NCBI RefSeq assembly: GCF_041381155.1
Contig: NC_091140.1
Location: forward strand, 21,914,864 to 21,978,863
DNA length: 64,000 nt
Origin: Argopecten irradians
Taxonomy: Eukaryota; Mollusca; Bivalvia; Pectinida; Pectinidae
Direction: 5' to 3'
Below, one piece after another: positions 24,211 to 35,433 of this stretch. The notes under the pieces were generated by a model that worked only from the letters and a program-made list of their open reading frames with translations, was not told the DNA's origin and ran no database searches. The position numbers were made by a program, and so were the translations under genes. Positions within the stretch are counted from its first letter, which is position 1. Every line of letters begins with the position of its first letter.

Positions 24211-26038
24211 ATGAATTTTAGTATTGTCTTGATTTCAGTTGGAGTATGTCTCCTAGGTAAGTCAGTGCACGTGGTAATCCATTACGGACTTGGCCAAGCT
24301 CAGTTCAATTATAAGGAAGTAATAAGTAAACTATGTATTCACTGAAATTCATACTAACTGCAATACACACATATACATATAGTGTACATTTAGTCTCATC
24401 TGCAATTCATATATTTTTCACATATGTTTTAATTTTATGACTGTCATATGAATTTGATGAGTGTTACATCGTACTCTAAGTTTACACAATGACAATGTTG
24501 ATCGATTATAATCCTTCCATAATACTATGGTGCATCTTTGTTGGGTATATCGTTATGTTATTTACTAATACTACATCGCCTCCCACATTAGTCGTGGAAA
24601 CGCTGGCGTTCATGGAAGATGGTGGCATAAACAAACTGAGCTTGGCCAAGTCATCCTTTACATCAGTCAGAGTACATGAACAGTGATTGAAAAATGTATT
24701 GCCAAAATCTAAAAAGGGTTGAACTTCAAACTTGTGGTGAATTTAGAGACTTTGCATGGAAATCTACTTCTTGGTCATGCTGGATCTTTTGAAATCAACG
24801 TACAGACACATCCAGATGTAGGATAAGATTCATAATAAGATTAACCGCCTCAGGGCTCAGTTTCACGAACATTCATTTAACTTAAGGAATTTATTAACTT
24901 ACAATTCCTCATAGAAAAACATTACAGATTTCCTGTAATACTTTTTCTATGGATAATTTTTACTTAGTTAAATCCTAAAGTTTAAGGAACGTTCGTGAAT
25001 CTAGGTCCATAACTGATAATATTGGGCGTGTTTTTTTTTAGTTTGTTTTATTCTTTTTTCCCCTATTTGTTAGTTTCTGGAGCGATTGCAGGCGAATGCT
25101 GTGTAGCCCACATTGGAGACCCAGTGACACAAGACAATGATGCTATATGGTGTAAAGACTATTGTTGTCATAACAACACACGGTACTACTGCTGTGACGA
25201 CATCAACTCCCGGACAGACAGCGAGGACAGGGAGAACCTTTGTGCTGACTACTTCCGTCAGCATGTGTGAGTTTAGTCTGTATTTCGACCCAAACTGCAT
25301 TACGTCTATATTTCGACGTGTCCTATTTGACTTTTTTTTCGATTATGTCCACATTCAATTAACACTGTCACTCAGTTTAGTCACTATACAATCATAGATA
25401 ACTCACATTCCATTTAATCTGTAGCTTCTCAATACTCGATTTATAAGCGAGTAGGCGTTAGCTGAACTTTATGTAACAGGAGAGGAGAAAATGTAGCGGC
25501 CAGACCGGGATTCGAACCCGGGACCTCCGAACACTAGCCGAATGCTCTACCATTGCGCCACCTGGTCACCGATGATCGAACCAGCCCAATCCAGCTACAA
25601 TTATTTGAAAATGGTTTATTTAATCTGTCTAATTCTGAATAGGTTTTACACCAGTAATTTATTAAATCTTTTTGTTTTAAATTGATGGATGCAAAACAAA
25701 ACTATATCGTCAAATTTTGTTTTCATAGAAGTACTTGGGTTTTTTGGGGGGTTTTGTTTGTTTGGTTTTTTTTTTACCATATTTCAATTAACTTTTGTTA
25801 ACAGTTTGGAACAATAGATTATATGTCCATTATCATTTGTTTATTTTGTTATGCATAAGTTAGGTGCTACACTTTTAAATTTGCGTTACACCACAGTAAT
25901 ATTTGTTTATGTTACAGATGGGTTCCCGTAGTTATCGCCCTTGGATGTGTCGCTCTAATCGTTGTCTGTTTCATTTGTTGTTGCTGCTGTTGCAAGACAA
26001 ACTGTTGTAAGGTATACGCGTATGTAAAGTTCAAGTGA
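24211..26038 (+). CDS. CYYR1/Shisa-like cysteine- and tyrosine-rich membrane protein, gene 2 (119 aa, 3 exons)
   Basis: Exons: 24211-24256, 25074-25266 and 25918-26038 (TGA), all with GT-AG junctions in phases 1 and 2. Exon 1 encodes the signal peptide (MNFSIVLISVGVCLLV). Exon 2 encodes GECC, WCKDYCC, RYYCC and NLCADYF. Exon 3 encodes a membrane helix (WVPVVIALGCVALIVV) followed by CCCCCC, KTNCC and a very short tail ending YVKFK. Exon 1 is 46 nt in both paralogues and the ectodomain cysteines align one to one. The tail is shorter than in gene 1 and lacks its Pro/Asn-rich segment. An AATAAA lies at 26286-26291, about 250 nt past the stop. Family assignment rests on the Cys/Tyr pattern plus signal peptide and single helix; the function is not known. 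Confidence 0.9.
24853..25008. mobile_element. foldback MITE in intron 1 of CYYR-like gene 2
   Basis: The left end GGGCTCAGTTTCACGAAC pairs with the right end GTTCGTGAATCTAGGTCC. The centre pairs CATAGAAAAA with TTTTTCTATG and ATTACAG with CTGTAAT. The 156-bp unit is a nearly complete hairpin. It ends about 65 bp before the exon 2 acceptor. Confidence 0.8.
25498..25567 (-). repeat. tRNA-Thr(AGT)-like sequence, probable SINE head
   Basis: On the minus strand this 70-nt segment folds as a cloverleaf. It has box A (TGGCGCAATGGTAGAGCA), box B (GGTTCGAATCC) and a T stem CCGGG/CCCGG. The anticodon stem TTCGG/TCGGA has two G-T pairs, and the loop CTAGTGT would place AGT at 34-36. Defects are an A-C mismatch at acceptor pair 2, a G-A mismatch in the D stem and no CCA-compatible context. 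Downstream it continues GCTACATTTTCTCCTCTCC. The mismatches and the attached tail favour a tRNA-derived SINE over a working tRNA gene. It lies in intron 2 of CYYR-like gene 2. Confidence 0.7.
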
Positions 26039-26285
26039 ATATTTTCAACTGCTCTTTATTGCATAGGCGAAATATGACTTTTCACATGTTTGGATTTGTA
26101 CCTTTCATGCAATTTGTACATATTCTACTTTATTGGTATGTTAATTTTTTGTATTCACGAACTTCTACATATAGTCTATTTACGATGCTTTTAGAATGTT
26201 TTATGTACTTATGATAACCATATAGTTAACACTAATGCAATGTCCTGATGTAAATTATACTTGTCTAAATATGTAACTATTGTTC

Positions 26286-26291
26286 AATAAA
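26286..26291 (+). terminator. polyadenylation signal AATAAA for CYYR-like gene 2
   Basis: The canonical hexamer lies in TGTTCAATAAAAATG, about 250 nt downstream of the stop codon on the same strand. Confidence 0.6.
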
Positions 26292-26819
26292 AATGTTGTT
26301 ATTTCTATTTTTAACACTAACGCAATGTGATATTATAACTTGTATATATTTGTAACGATGTAACCACATTATATTAAAACATATAAGGATTAGTATTGTT
26401 ATTAAAATAAATGTCCTTTTTTTACCTCGTGTATAAATATAAAAAAAATCATATTACATGTAATAGAAATGCGTTGCTTCCGGTTTCAGATTAATTTTTT
26501 TTTATATTTCTTTTATTTTTCCAAATTATCGTACATGTATAATACACAACATTATATCAATCATACTTCCACAAACAGAAAAAATAAAATCACACGCAAA
26601 GACACACATACTCCTCACACAAATAGTCATATAAACAAAACACTGCACAAAAGACAACACTAAAACTACATTTTGCAAAACATAACAATATACATTAGAA
26701 AAGCATTTAGATTAAATTATATAACTTTAAAAAAGACTATGGTGGTCAACTACTTGGAAAAATATACCTGGTAAAGCATTAAGAGAGAAAGGTATGGCGA
26801 CAATTTTTTTTGAATAATC

Positions 26820-28705
26820 ATGATCATTCTAGTAAACTTTGCCATTTTACCCATTTCCTGTCAAATTTAACTTTCAGTATATTATCACTAATTTGTATAT
26901 TAAATTTCTGAATAGTGTACTGATCTTTAATATGATTGATGAAAGCTGTGATAGATAATGGTGTGTTTAGACATCTGGACTTATATATATACCATTTAAT
27001 CATAAGAACTATTTCATTATCAATTTCACTATTTGTTACTCTATTATGAAATCCGAAAAGCAATGTTTCTTTATTAAATCTAAAGGGAATTAGCAGAGCA
27101 TCAATAAAATATTCCAAAGTGTTGTAAAACTCTTGAATTTTGTAACAGTCCCAAAATGCGTGCTCAATAAGTTTCTATTTCATCGTTACATAGCGAACAA
27201 TAAGGGCTTTCTGTAATACCTAATCTAAAAAGATGAACATTTGTTGTAAGTATATGATGGTTTATTCTATACTGTAGCCACTGCAATTTTGTATTTTGAG
27301 AAACAAGAAAAGGGGTTCTGTAAATCATTTTCCATTTATCATTGTCAAAGTTAAAAAAGTCTTCCCATTTTTTCCGTCCTGTTGCAATAGTATCATTTGA
27401 ACTGAGTATATTGTAAAAATCTTTTGCACCTTCTTTACTCTTAAAAGATATATTGGCATGTAAGGGAAATTTAGAGTTACATTTGTCATATCATGATTGG
27501 CAATATATCTTCTAACACTAGTAGCAATGCCTTCAAACTGGAGAAAGTTGATGTTTAAATCATACCGTTGACAAAATTCGTTGAAAGTATATAAAATGTT
27601 GTTTTTTTTATAAAATCATTAACTACAGAAATCCCTTTTCTGTACCAATCGTGATAAAAAATACTTTTGTTTTCAATTTTGAATAAATTGTTATGCCAAA
27701 TGGGTGTTTTTAATAGTGATTCAACACCTTTTTCCAGTGATGTATTTTTTTGTTCTAACATATACCAAGCTTTTAAAACATCTTTCCAAAAAAGATTTTT
27801 ACATTTTTTTATCACAATGAAAAATATATTCATTTCCACAATATGCTAGTTTATTCAAATCAATAAATGTTTAAACTATGGTCTTATATTTACTATCTCC
27901 AGTGAGAAGTCTCCTTATCCATATTAGTTTTAGAGAAGCAATGAAAGAATTAACATGCACCATATTAAGACCCCCTTCATAATATTTCTTAATTACCACA
28001 TCTCTTTTGATTTTGTCAGTTTTACCATTCCAAAGGCAGTCGAAAAGTTCTGAATTTAGTTTTTTAATGAAATCGTCACGAGGATTAGGTAAAGAGATGA
28101 ACAGGTGATTAAATTGAGATATTAGTAGAGATTTTATAACATGTAATTTACCTATGGATGTAAGGATTCTTCTTTTCCAAGACTGAATAAGAGATTTTAA
28201 TTTAACAAGTTTTTTTATCAAAATTTAGTTTTGGTATACGATGAAGGTCAACATGGAATTCTATGCCTAGGAGAGTAAACTCAGTATTTCCCCATTTCAA
28301 ATTCCACTCAGGATAAAAAATTTCATCACTATATTTTTTATTGCCAATCCAAATTATTTGAGTGTTGCTAGAATTTATTTTCAAGCCAGATAATTTAGCA
28401 TATTCTTTTAATTCTTTCATTGCTTCTTTAAGAGACAATTTTGATCCATCTAAAATAAGAGAGGTGTCGTCTGCATATTGAGATATTAAAATTGGCTGAT
28501 TTTCTACACTGATGCCTTTTATGTTATTATTATTCCGAATTCTGATGGCTAAGATTTCTACACAGAGAATAAATATATATGGAGAAAAAGTATTGTACTG
28601 TTTACTTTTTAAAAATGAAAAAACTTCTTTTCTTTTATTTTTATCCCCTAACCCTTGACAGTTATCAGAGATTATTTTGGCACCTTCCATCGTACGGTTA
28701 TATAG
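26820..28705 (-). pseudogene. degraded L1/Tx1-like non-LTR retrotransposon ORF2, internally deleted
   Basis: Read on the minus strand from ATG near 28704: the endonuclease start (MEGAKIISDNCQGLGDKNKR) runs to KQYN and is then joined directly to RT palm sequence (FSPYIFILCVEILAIRIRNN). The catalytic YADDTSLILDG, a thumb region (SWKRRILTSIGKLHVIKSL), and a C-terminal QYRINHHILTTN region with a CSLCNDEIET ... AFWDC zinc-knuckle-like motif follow. Frameshifts break the frame near 28205, 27850, 27500 and 27150. Most of the endonuclease and the RT fingers are missing, so it is dead. The order and the C-terminal cysteine motif match L1/Tx1-clade elements. Confidence 0.85.
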
Positions 28706-31109
28706 CATTAAGTAATAGCTGACCACATTGAATATATTGAAGAAAGAACTGTAAGGACATGAATATGAGACACAAACAAACACAAAAAACACAGAGATTT
28801 AAAACAATACTTTTTGGCATAGAAATAGCCTGTATGAACATTCCATTACAAGTCTGGCCAAACAAATATATTGAAGAAATATATGTCTTTTGTAATTTAC
28901 AAATTTACCTCATGCACAAGAACAACTTTTACTTAATTTACAGCAATTTGATTTTTTCTCACATCATAAACTTATACGTAAACATACTAACTTTGTACAC
29001 ATGTAAAGTAAGTTTTCTGAATGTATAGCAGAAGATAATGGAACTGAAGAAGAATAGCACACCAGTTATCTCCCTTTTGCAGTACCAGTATTATGGATAT
29101 ACATGTACAAATAAGAGTCAAATTTTATTACACTGTGTGGTTATCTTTTAAATATGAAAATTACCATTTTTGTAAAAGGGATTGCTAGCTATATAGATAG
29201 ATACTGGAAATTAATGACACCAATTACTCCAAGATTAAGTCTGATGTCTGTGACTTTATATTAAGCATAAACTTCATTATTATATTGAAATTACCAGAAA
29301 TGAAAATAATTTAAACACTGAAATCAGAGCTATTAGATTTCAATAAAAATGGATGCAATGTATAATAAGTAAATGTATGTAAATCAATATTGTTTTATCA
29401 GTATCTATTTACGAAGAAGTATTGTACATTTACATTGTAAATACACAGATTAATTTTAATAAATCATTACCCCTGCTAATATGGAGAGTGCAAGGTTTTG
29501 AACTTTCTTTCGGTGATTGAAGCGTCATATTTTGAAGGGATTTTTATGACGTCACATTCACCGGAAGGTGCGACTAATGAAAGGTAAATCATACTATATC
29601 CACTTTGTTTTGGTATTATGAAATCAACGTATTCTAGAAGTATTCAAAGATGATGAAATCCACTTACAGAAAGCAAACACTCGATTGAGGAAACTACGGG
29701 AGAATCGAGCTGCTCGACTGAAAATTAAAAAAAAAAAATACTTGCAAACATGCAACTTCTTTGTAGTCAAAGAAACACACACCAAGATGCATATCATCAT
29801 GAAAACACATTTAAATCTACAAGCTTATATTTCTACACAGAGAATAAGTATATGGAGAAAAAGTATTGTACTGTTTACTTTTTAAAAATGAAAAAACTTC
29901 TTTTCTTTTATTTTTATCCCCTAACCCTTGACAGTTATCAGAGATTATTTTGGCACCTTCCATCGTACGGTTATATAGCATTAAGTAATAGCTGACCACA
30001 TTGAATATATTGAAGAAAGAACTGTAAGGACATGAATATGAGACACAAACAAACACAAAAAACACAGAGATTTAAATCAATACTTTTTGGCATAGAAATA
30101 GCCTGTATGAACATTCCATTACAAGTCTGGCCAAACAAATATATTGAAGAAATATATGTCTTTTGTAATTTACAAATTTACCTCATGCACAAGAACAACT
30201 TTTACTTAATTTACAGCAATTTGATTTTTTCTCACATCATAAACTTATACGTAAACATACTAACTTTGTACACATGTAAAGTAAGTTTTCTGAATGTATA
30301 GCAGAAGATAATGGAACTGAAGAAGAATAGCACACCAGTTATCTCCCTTTTGCAGTACCAGTATTATGGATATATACATGTACAAATAAGAGTCAAATTT
30401 TATTACACTGTGTGGTTATCTTTTAAATATGAAAATTACCATTTTTGTAAAAAGGGATTGCTAGCTATATAGATAAATACTGGAAATTAATAACACCAAT
30501 TACTCCAAGATTAAGTCTGATGTCTGTGACTTTATATTAAGCATAAACTTCATTATTATATTGAAATTACCAGAAATGAAAATAATTTAAACACTGAAAT
30601 CAGAGCTATTAGATTTCAATAAAAATGGATGCAATGTATAATAAGTAAATGTATGTAAATCAATATTGTTTTATCAGTATCTATTTACGAAGAAGTATTG
30701 TACATTTACATTGTAAATACACAGATTAATTTTAATAAATCATTACCCCTGCTAATATGAAGAGTGCAAGGTTTTGAACTTTCTTTCGGTGATTGAAGCG
30801 TCATATTTTGAAGGGATTTTTATGACGTCACATTCACCGGAAGGTGCGACTAATGAAAGGTAAATCATACTATATCCACTTTGTTTTGGTATTATGAAAT
30901 CAACGTATTCTAGAAGTATTCAAAGATGATGAAATCCACTTACAGAAAGCAAACACTCGATTGAGGAAACTACGGGAGAATCGAGCTGCTCGACTGAAAA
31001 TTTCAAAAAAAAAAAAAAATACTTGCAAACATGCAACTTCTTTGTAGTCAAAGAAACACACTCCAAGATGCATATCATCATGAAAACACATTTAAATCTA
31101 CAAGCTTAT
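28554..31109. repeat. tandem duplication, two ~1.28-kb copies
   Basis: Copy 1 (28554-29828) and copy 2 (29829-31109) both begin ATTTCTACACAGAG and end ACAAGCTTAT. They are near-identical, with only scattered substitutions and small indels such as the A-run at 29728 versus 31004. The unit starts inside the RT part of the LINE, spans its 5' end and continues through about 1 kb of non-coding DNA. Each copy carries a member of the AACGACG/TGACGTCA MITE family near its right end. The duplication is recent and postdates the LINE's internal deletion. Confidence 0.93.
29495..29625. mobile_element. diverged member of the TGACGTCA MITE family (repeated at about 30768-30895)
   Basis: TGACGTCACATTCACCGGAA, then GGTGCGACTA, GTAAATC and GTTTTGGTAT align with the right half of the MITE at 54272-54431. 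The left end is too diverged to define. The second copy exists only because of the surrounding tandem duplication. Confidence 0.5.
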
Positions 31110-32990
31110 ATTACAGTGTACCTACATAATGTGTACATTTCCATATTGGGTCTTGGTGAGTAGTGTCTATGGTCAGTACATTGTATAAGATAACTCATCC
31201 CTGAATTTTTAAGTTAGAGACCCTCGTTCGACAGTACTAAAAATACCAGCTTTTTAAAATTGTCTTTTTTTTTAATATTAGTATATGAAATACGTTCTGA
31301 TCGCTAGTCTTGTGAGTCTGGTATGAAGTTGCATCCCTCAGACCCAAAGGTTACTTTGTAAGATGGATGATAATCTGGATTTATGATGGTCCTTTGTAAT
31401 AATTATTGTTATATCCCCAGTGCCTCAATAGTTTCCCAGGGCATTAGGTCATAGTAGTAGGCCGTGTAGACTACATCAATAAAATCCTCGACTGATCAGT
31501 TGTTGAACAGCCCATTTCACTATGGGGTCGCAAATTGTCTGTATACAACATTTGTTTGACAGTGGAAGTATTATGACTCCAAATCAGGCTAGTATTTTGG
31601 TGCGTCTGGGCTTCAATCTAGATGTTATGAACAAAATATTACCGTGGATCATGGCGCCCCCCATTCCCCCGGCATAGAATTATCTTTGTCCGTCAACGAC
31701 AGAAGTGTTTTTGTGAGCTTTTCCTTGTTCTTTAAGCTATTTGATACACACAGGTAAAAGACACTTTAAGTCTGCATGGAGACAAAAACATTTCCATTGC
31801 CAATATCAAAGATGACTACTTGTCAGCCATGTTTTCCAGATTTGCCCAAATAATTAGCACACCTAGGGACTAAGGGGAAGCTATAAGAAATCTTAAGAAG
31901 ATACCTCCCGTAATTTCGGATTAAAATAGTGATAAAAACCTTAAAATGCCAAAACCAATTATGACTACCTGTCGGCTATATTGATTTATATACACCAAGG
32001 GAAACATGCTAATCAAAATTATAGGGAAATCCCTTTATCGTTTTTTTTTTAGATAGCTGTTACAAACTTCAATAGACAAAATCCACCATGGCTTACCATG
32101 GACCTTTTTCTTTTTTTTTCTCCGGTCTGTCTAAAAATATTAAATGCAACCGAACCGAAGACACCGAACAACACACCCCATCCGGTTACATTATACTGTC
32201 AACGACCTATGGATCACATGCCAGCACGGATGGACGAAAGCCGGTTGGAATAGCCCATAATCTGATGGGTTTTTTTTCACGTGGTTCCATTACTGCGGAA
32301 AGCATAATATCTACATGCCAGGATTTGAAACCATATGCGGTCAGCATATGTAGAGATGTTGGCGAGATTTTACTCGTGCCCTTACACACACACAACACGC
32401 ACGTTTTTCTTTACACAACCCAGGTTAATCCTAATTATAATGAGAATTATAGGTATGCTTATGGAAATCGTTATGACTTGCATTATATTTTCAAAGAAGA
32501 ATTAAATTTTTGGAAGTCATTTGATATGTTTTGCGTCCCTAGATACATTTTCCTTGTAACATTCGACGTTTACTTTCCTCCACCGGGTACTTGTTCTGCT
32601 ATAATGTATTTTCACTAATGCAGTAGAGTGTAACTTATTGCAGCTTATCGAATAATGATCGGCAATGTTAAAGATTTAATTATGTTCTATGACATCAGCC
32701 GACTTTGTTGGCAACAATCCCACTATAGTTGTAAGAAAGAGACTATTATTGTCGAGTCCTTAGCAGGGAGTTTAATATGTAAAAATATGGGTCTTGTGTC
32801 AAGGAAACAGTTTGGGTGACGCCATGACATTGCAATCGTGTTGATGAGGTTGTGTTGTTCTTTTCAGCAGTTTGGAGCATGTGGAAAGTACTCTTTGTTG
32901 TTGACTTCAGTTTAACGGTATGGTGATGTTGATCATCCACGTAAGCGGCTTTAACAAAACGAGACCCTTTTTGTAAATTTCTGTTCCTTT
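31110..32990. other. gene-poor stretch with one unexplained ORF
   Basis: No repeat or spliced gene was recognised. The single ORF of note is at 32088-32618. The rest is AT-rich sequence without visible structure. Confidence 0.4.
32088..32618 (+). CDS. uncharacterised ORF, 176 codons, possibly spurious
   Basis: An uninterrupted ATG-to-TAA frame, the longest in the window apart from the final GTF3A exon and the LINE. The product begins MAYHGPFSFFFSGLSKNIKC and has no signal peptide, clear membrane helix or recognisable domain. Composition is mixed with several Cys and Tyr and no low-complexity runs. An overlapping 63-codon minus-strand ORF exists. No polyadenylation hexamer or splice signals tie it to a transcript. 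It could be a chance ORF or a relic of a mobile element. Confidence 0.2.
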   Translation: MAYHGPFSFFFSGLSKNIKCNRTEDTEQHTPSGYIILSTTYGSHASTDGRKPVGIAHNLMGFFSRGSITAESIISTCQDLKPYAVSICRDVGEILLVPLHTHNTHVFLYTTQVNPNYNENYRYAYGNRYDLHYIFKEELNFWKSFDMFCVPRYIFLVTFDVYFPPPGTCSAIMYFH

Positions 32991-33004
32991 TGATCGACTT
33001 TTCA

Positions 33005-33328
33005 GTAGCGTTGCATCCTCGATTATCCAGGGCTTCCGATCACTTAAGATCTCTACACCCCTGGACTATCTCATAGTAAAACTGGAGGCAACAGAATAGA
33101 ACAGGTAACTAAGTCATTTGATGTACATCAAAAGAGCCGTATAACGGCACACTGTGGTTGACTCTGTGACTTTGATGTTAGGCGTTGCTCTCTCTGTAGT
33201 CTGTGATTGGTCAAATGTTTTCCGCTGAACTGCCTTCAATTTCGCTATGAAATAGTCCAGGGGTGTAGAGATCGTAAGTGATCGGAACCCCTGGAATATC
33301 GAGGATGGTAGCGTTGAGACTCGAGTGT
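33005..33328. mobile_element. foldback MITE with ~80-bp inverted arms
   Basis: The left arm contains AGCGTTGCATCCTCGATTAT, CCAGGGCTTCCGATCACTTA and ATCTCTACACCCCTGGACTA. The reverse complement of 33240-33325 gives the same order with few changes (AACGCTACCATCCTCGATAT, CCAGGGGTTCCGATCACTTA, ATCTCTACACCCCTGGACTA). About 150 bp of non-coding spacer separates the arms. Confidence 0.85.
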
Positions 33329-33953
33329 GTATGGTTATCAGGAAGTTTGTTATCTTGCTATTGGTAGTTCAAATGGCCTGATCATCAAATAGGGATATTT
33401 TTCGTTCTAATATCGTGTTTGTCTTGTACAATTTTTCATTTGCCGATTCTAGCTCGAAGATCTATGCAAGCAGACAGATTGCCAACTTCTGCGCATTTGG
33501 TAGTTGTGTGCCTGGGCTTTTTATCATCATATATTTTCTCTCTAGGTATTTGTCATTTGTTATAACATAAGATTTATTCTGGTTCAGAAATATCATAAGT
33601 TCTCTGAACTAGATCTCATTTAGTGCATTACTATTAATGGTTTTTTTTTATAGTATTTTTGCTTTACAACTGAAAAAAAATCTTGATATTCCCAATGATT
33701 GTCAATCTTATTCCTAATTGTTAATACTACATGTTCTGTCAGTTGATTCAAAATGATTTACAGTTCTAATAGAGAAATAGTTCTTTCCGAGTGACGGTGT
33801 TGATCTTTTTTGGGAATATTTTATGAAATATTACTTCACCAGTACTCCAATACACATGTATTATTGGCAGGAAGGAAAGCAAAGAAATTAACCGTCTCAA
33901 TTAAAGCTGGTCGCCAGTCAGTTATCTTGTTTTTGGATTGGTCTCTAAGTCAG

Positions 33954-34121
33954 TCTAATTAAAATAGACTTGTAATTCCGCTCCCACTACGATACTATAT
34001 AGCTACGTACGTTACACTCCAATACAAGATCTAGCAATACCCCGTTAGGGGTCACCTTGTATTGGAGCGTAACGTAGAGTATCGTAGTGGGAGCGGAATT
34101 ACAAGTCTAATTTTAATTAGA
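33954..34121. mobile_element. young foldback MITE, 168 bp, nested in another repeat
   Basis: The left arm TCTAATTAAAATAGACTTGT, then AATTCCGCTCCCACTACGAT, pairs almost perfectly with the right arm ATCGTAGTGGGAGCGGAATT, then ACAAGTCTAATTTTAATTAG. It sits between GATTGGTCT and GATTGGTCC, inside a dispersed sequence with GCCATCTTGTTTGTTTCCGA-type words. This looks like insertion into an older repeat. The low arm divergence suggests a recent copy. Confidence 0.88.
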
Positions 34122-34479
34122 TTGGTCCCAAAATGTGATTCGCACAACTAAGATCCAAAAGCAAGCAACATATGAAATTTCAGAAAGATTTCTCAATTGC
34201 TTCCTAAGAGTGGCAATGACAACCTTTCTTTGTCTCAATCTTTTAAGATGGCCGTCTGTTGGCCATCTTGTTTGTTTCCGATTGGACTGAAAATGGGAAA
34301 GTCGGGGATATAAGGAACATACAAATTAAGTTTCAGAAAAAATAATGACCCTAATTGTAAAAAAAACACGCATGAAATTGGAATTTATTCTAAAAGTATA
34401 GGCCTAAATCAAAGTTACAACACTATTTTTATTGGTGTGCTTTCTATCGGGGGTCCTGTTAAGCTTTTATTTGATAATT

Positions 34480-34890
34480 ATCAAACAGGAAGCCCCTTTG
34501 GGCCTGTATCGCTCAGGCTAAGAACACAAGATACCAACTTGAAAGTTTTGATTTGAACTTAATCTATTGATTTCTACAGAAGGATTTTAAAGAATCATCC
34601 CTCATGCCCCTGAGAGGCCAGGCCCACCGTTTATACAAAATTGGTTCCACTTCACCCAATGAAGCTTCAGACCAAGTTAGAACAAAATCCCTTCATTCCT
34701 ACAGAAATTTCCTATATTTCCCCTATACGCCCCTGGGGGACAATACCAACCATTTGCATAAAATTGGTTCCCTTTCACACAAGGATGATACAGACCAAAT
34801 TTGATCAAAATCCATTCAGTCATTTATGACTAGTAGGGATTTTCGTGAAAAGTTGACAGAAGATGGACGGATGACGGACCAGGTGAGCTT
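34480..34890 (+). repeat. dispersed bivalve-type repeat, copy 3
   Basis: Begins with the GGAAGCCCCTTTGGGCCTGT hairpin word and contains two degenerate modules built around AATTGGTTCC-CTTYCAC-CAA-GA. It ends ATGACTAGTAGGGATTTTCG, TTGACAGAAGATGGACGG and GGTGAGCTTAAAAC. The short plus-strand ORFs across it are repeat shadows. Confidence 0.75.
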
Positions 34891-34899
34891 AAAACGAAA

Positions 34900-35385
34900 T
34901 GCAAAGAAGAGACCCTGAGGGCCTGTATAGCTCACCTGGCTTGTAATGCCAAGTAATGTTCTGAATACAGTATCATTGTTTCTTTTCTGAAGGAATTTAA
35001 AGATTTACCGGTACCTCTGATTTCCTTATAAGACCCCATTCTTTCTGCTCCAGGGGCTCGGAGCCAAAATTTATACAAATTCTAGATCTGTTCCCCTTTC
35101 CTCAAGGATGTTTCTGGCCAAATTTGGTTACAATCCATGTAGAACTCTATGACTAGTATCGACTTATATAATTTACCTCTATTTCCCCCTATTGGGCCAT
35201 GCCCCTCCTGCCCGCAGTGGGTCAAAGCCAAAAATTTATACAAACTCTCTTCCCCTTCCCCAAGGAAACTTGGTTACAATCCATGTAGAACTCTTATATG
35301 ACTAGTAGCGATTTAAAGGAAATGTTGACAGACGCCATGACATAAGCTCACCGGCCCTTTGGGCCAGGTGACCTAAAAATATAAG
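34900..35385 (+). repeat. dispersed bivalve-type repeat, copy 4, directly downstream of GTF3A
   Basis: Contains GCCTGTATAGCTCACCTGG, two TATGACTAGTA modules, GTTGACAGACGCCATGACAT and the full CGGCCCTTTGGGCCAGGTGA tail. It lies about 50 bp past the GTF3A stop, so it may be part of that gene's 3' untranslated region or may limit it. Confidence 0.8.
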
Positions 35386-35433
35386 ACTAAGACATAATGG
35401 TTTTGTGTTTTAATCGTTTTAATGTTACGCAGA

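Noticed and set aside
25498..25567. Functional tRNA-Thr gene
   Set aside because: Mismatches in the acceptor and D stems and a SINE-like extension make a tRNA-derived repeat more likely.
28759..29028. 89-codon plus-strand ORF, repeated at 30032-30301
   Set aside because: It appears twice only because of the tandem duplication, shows no motif and overlaps the LINE 5' region on the opposite strand.
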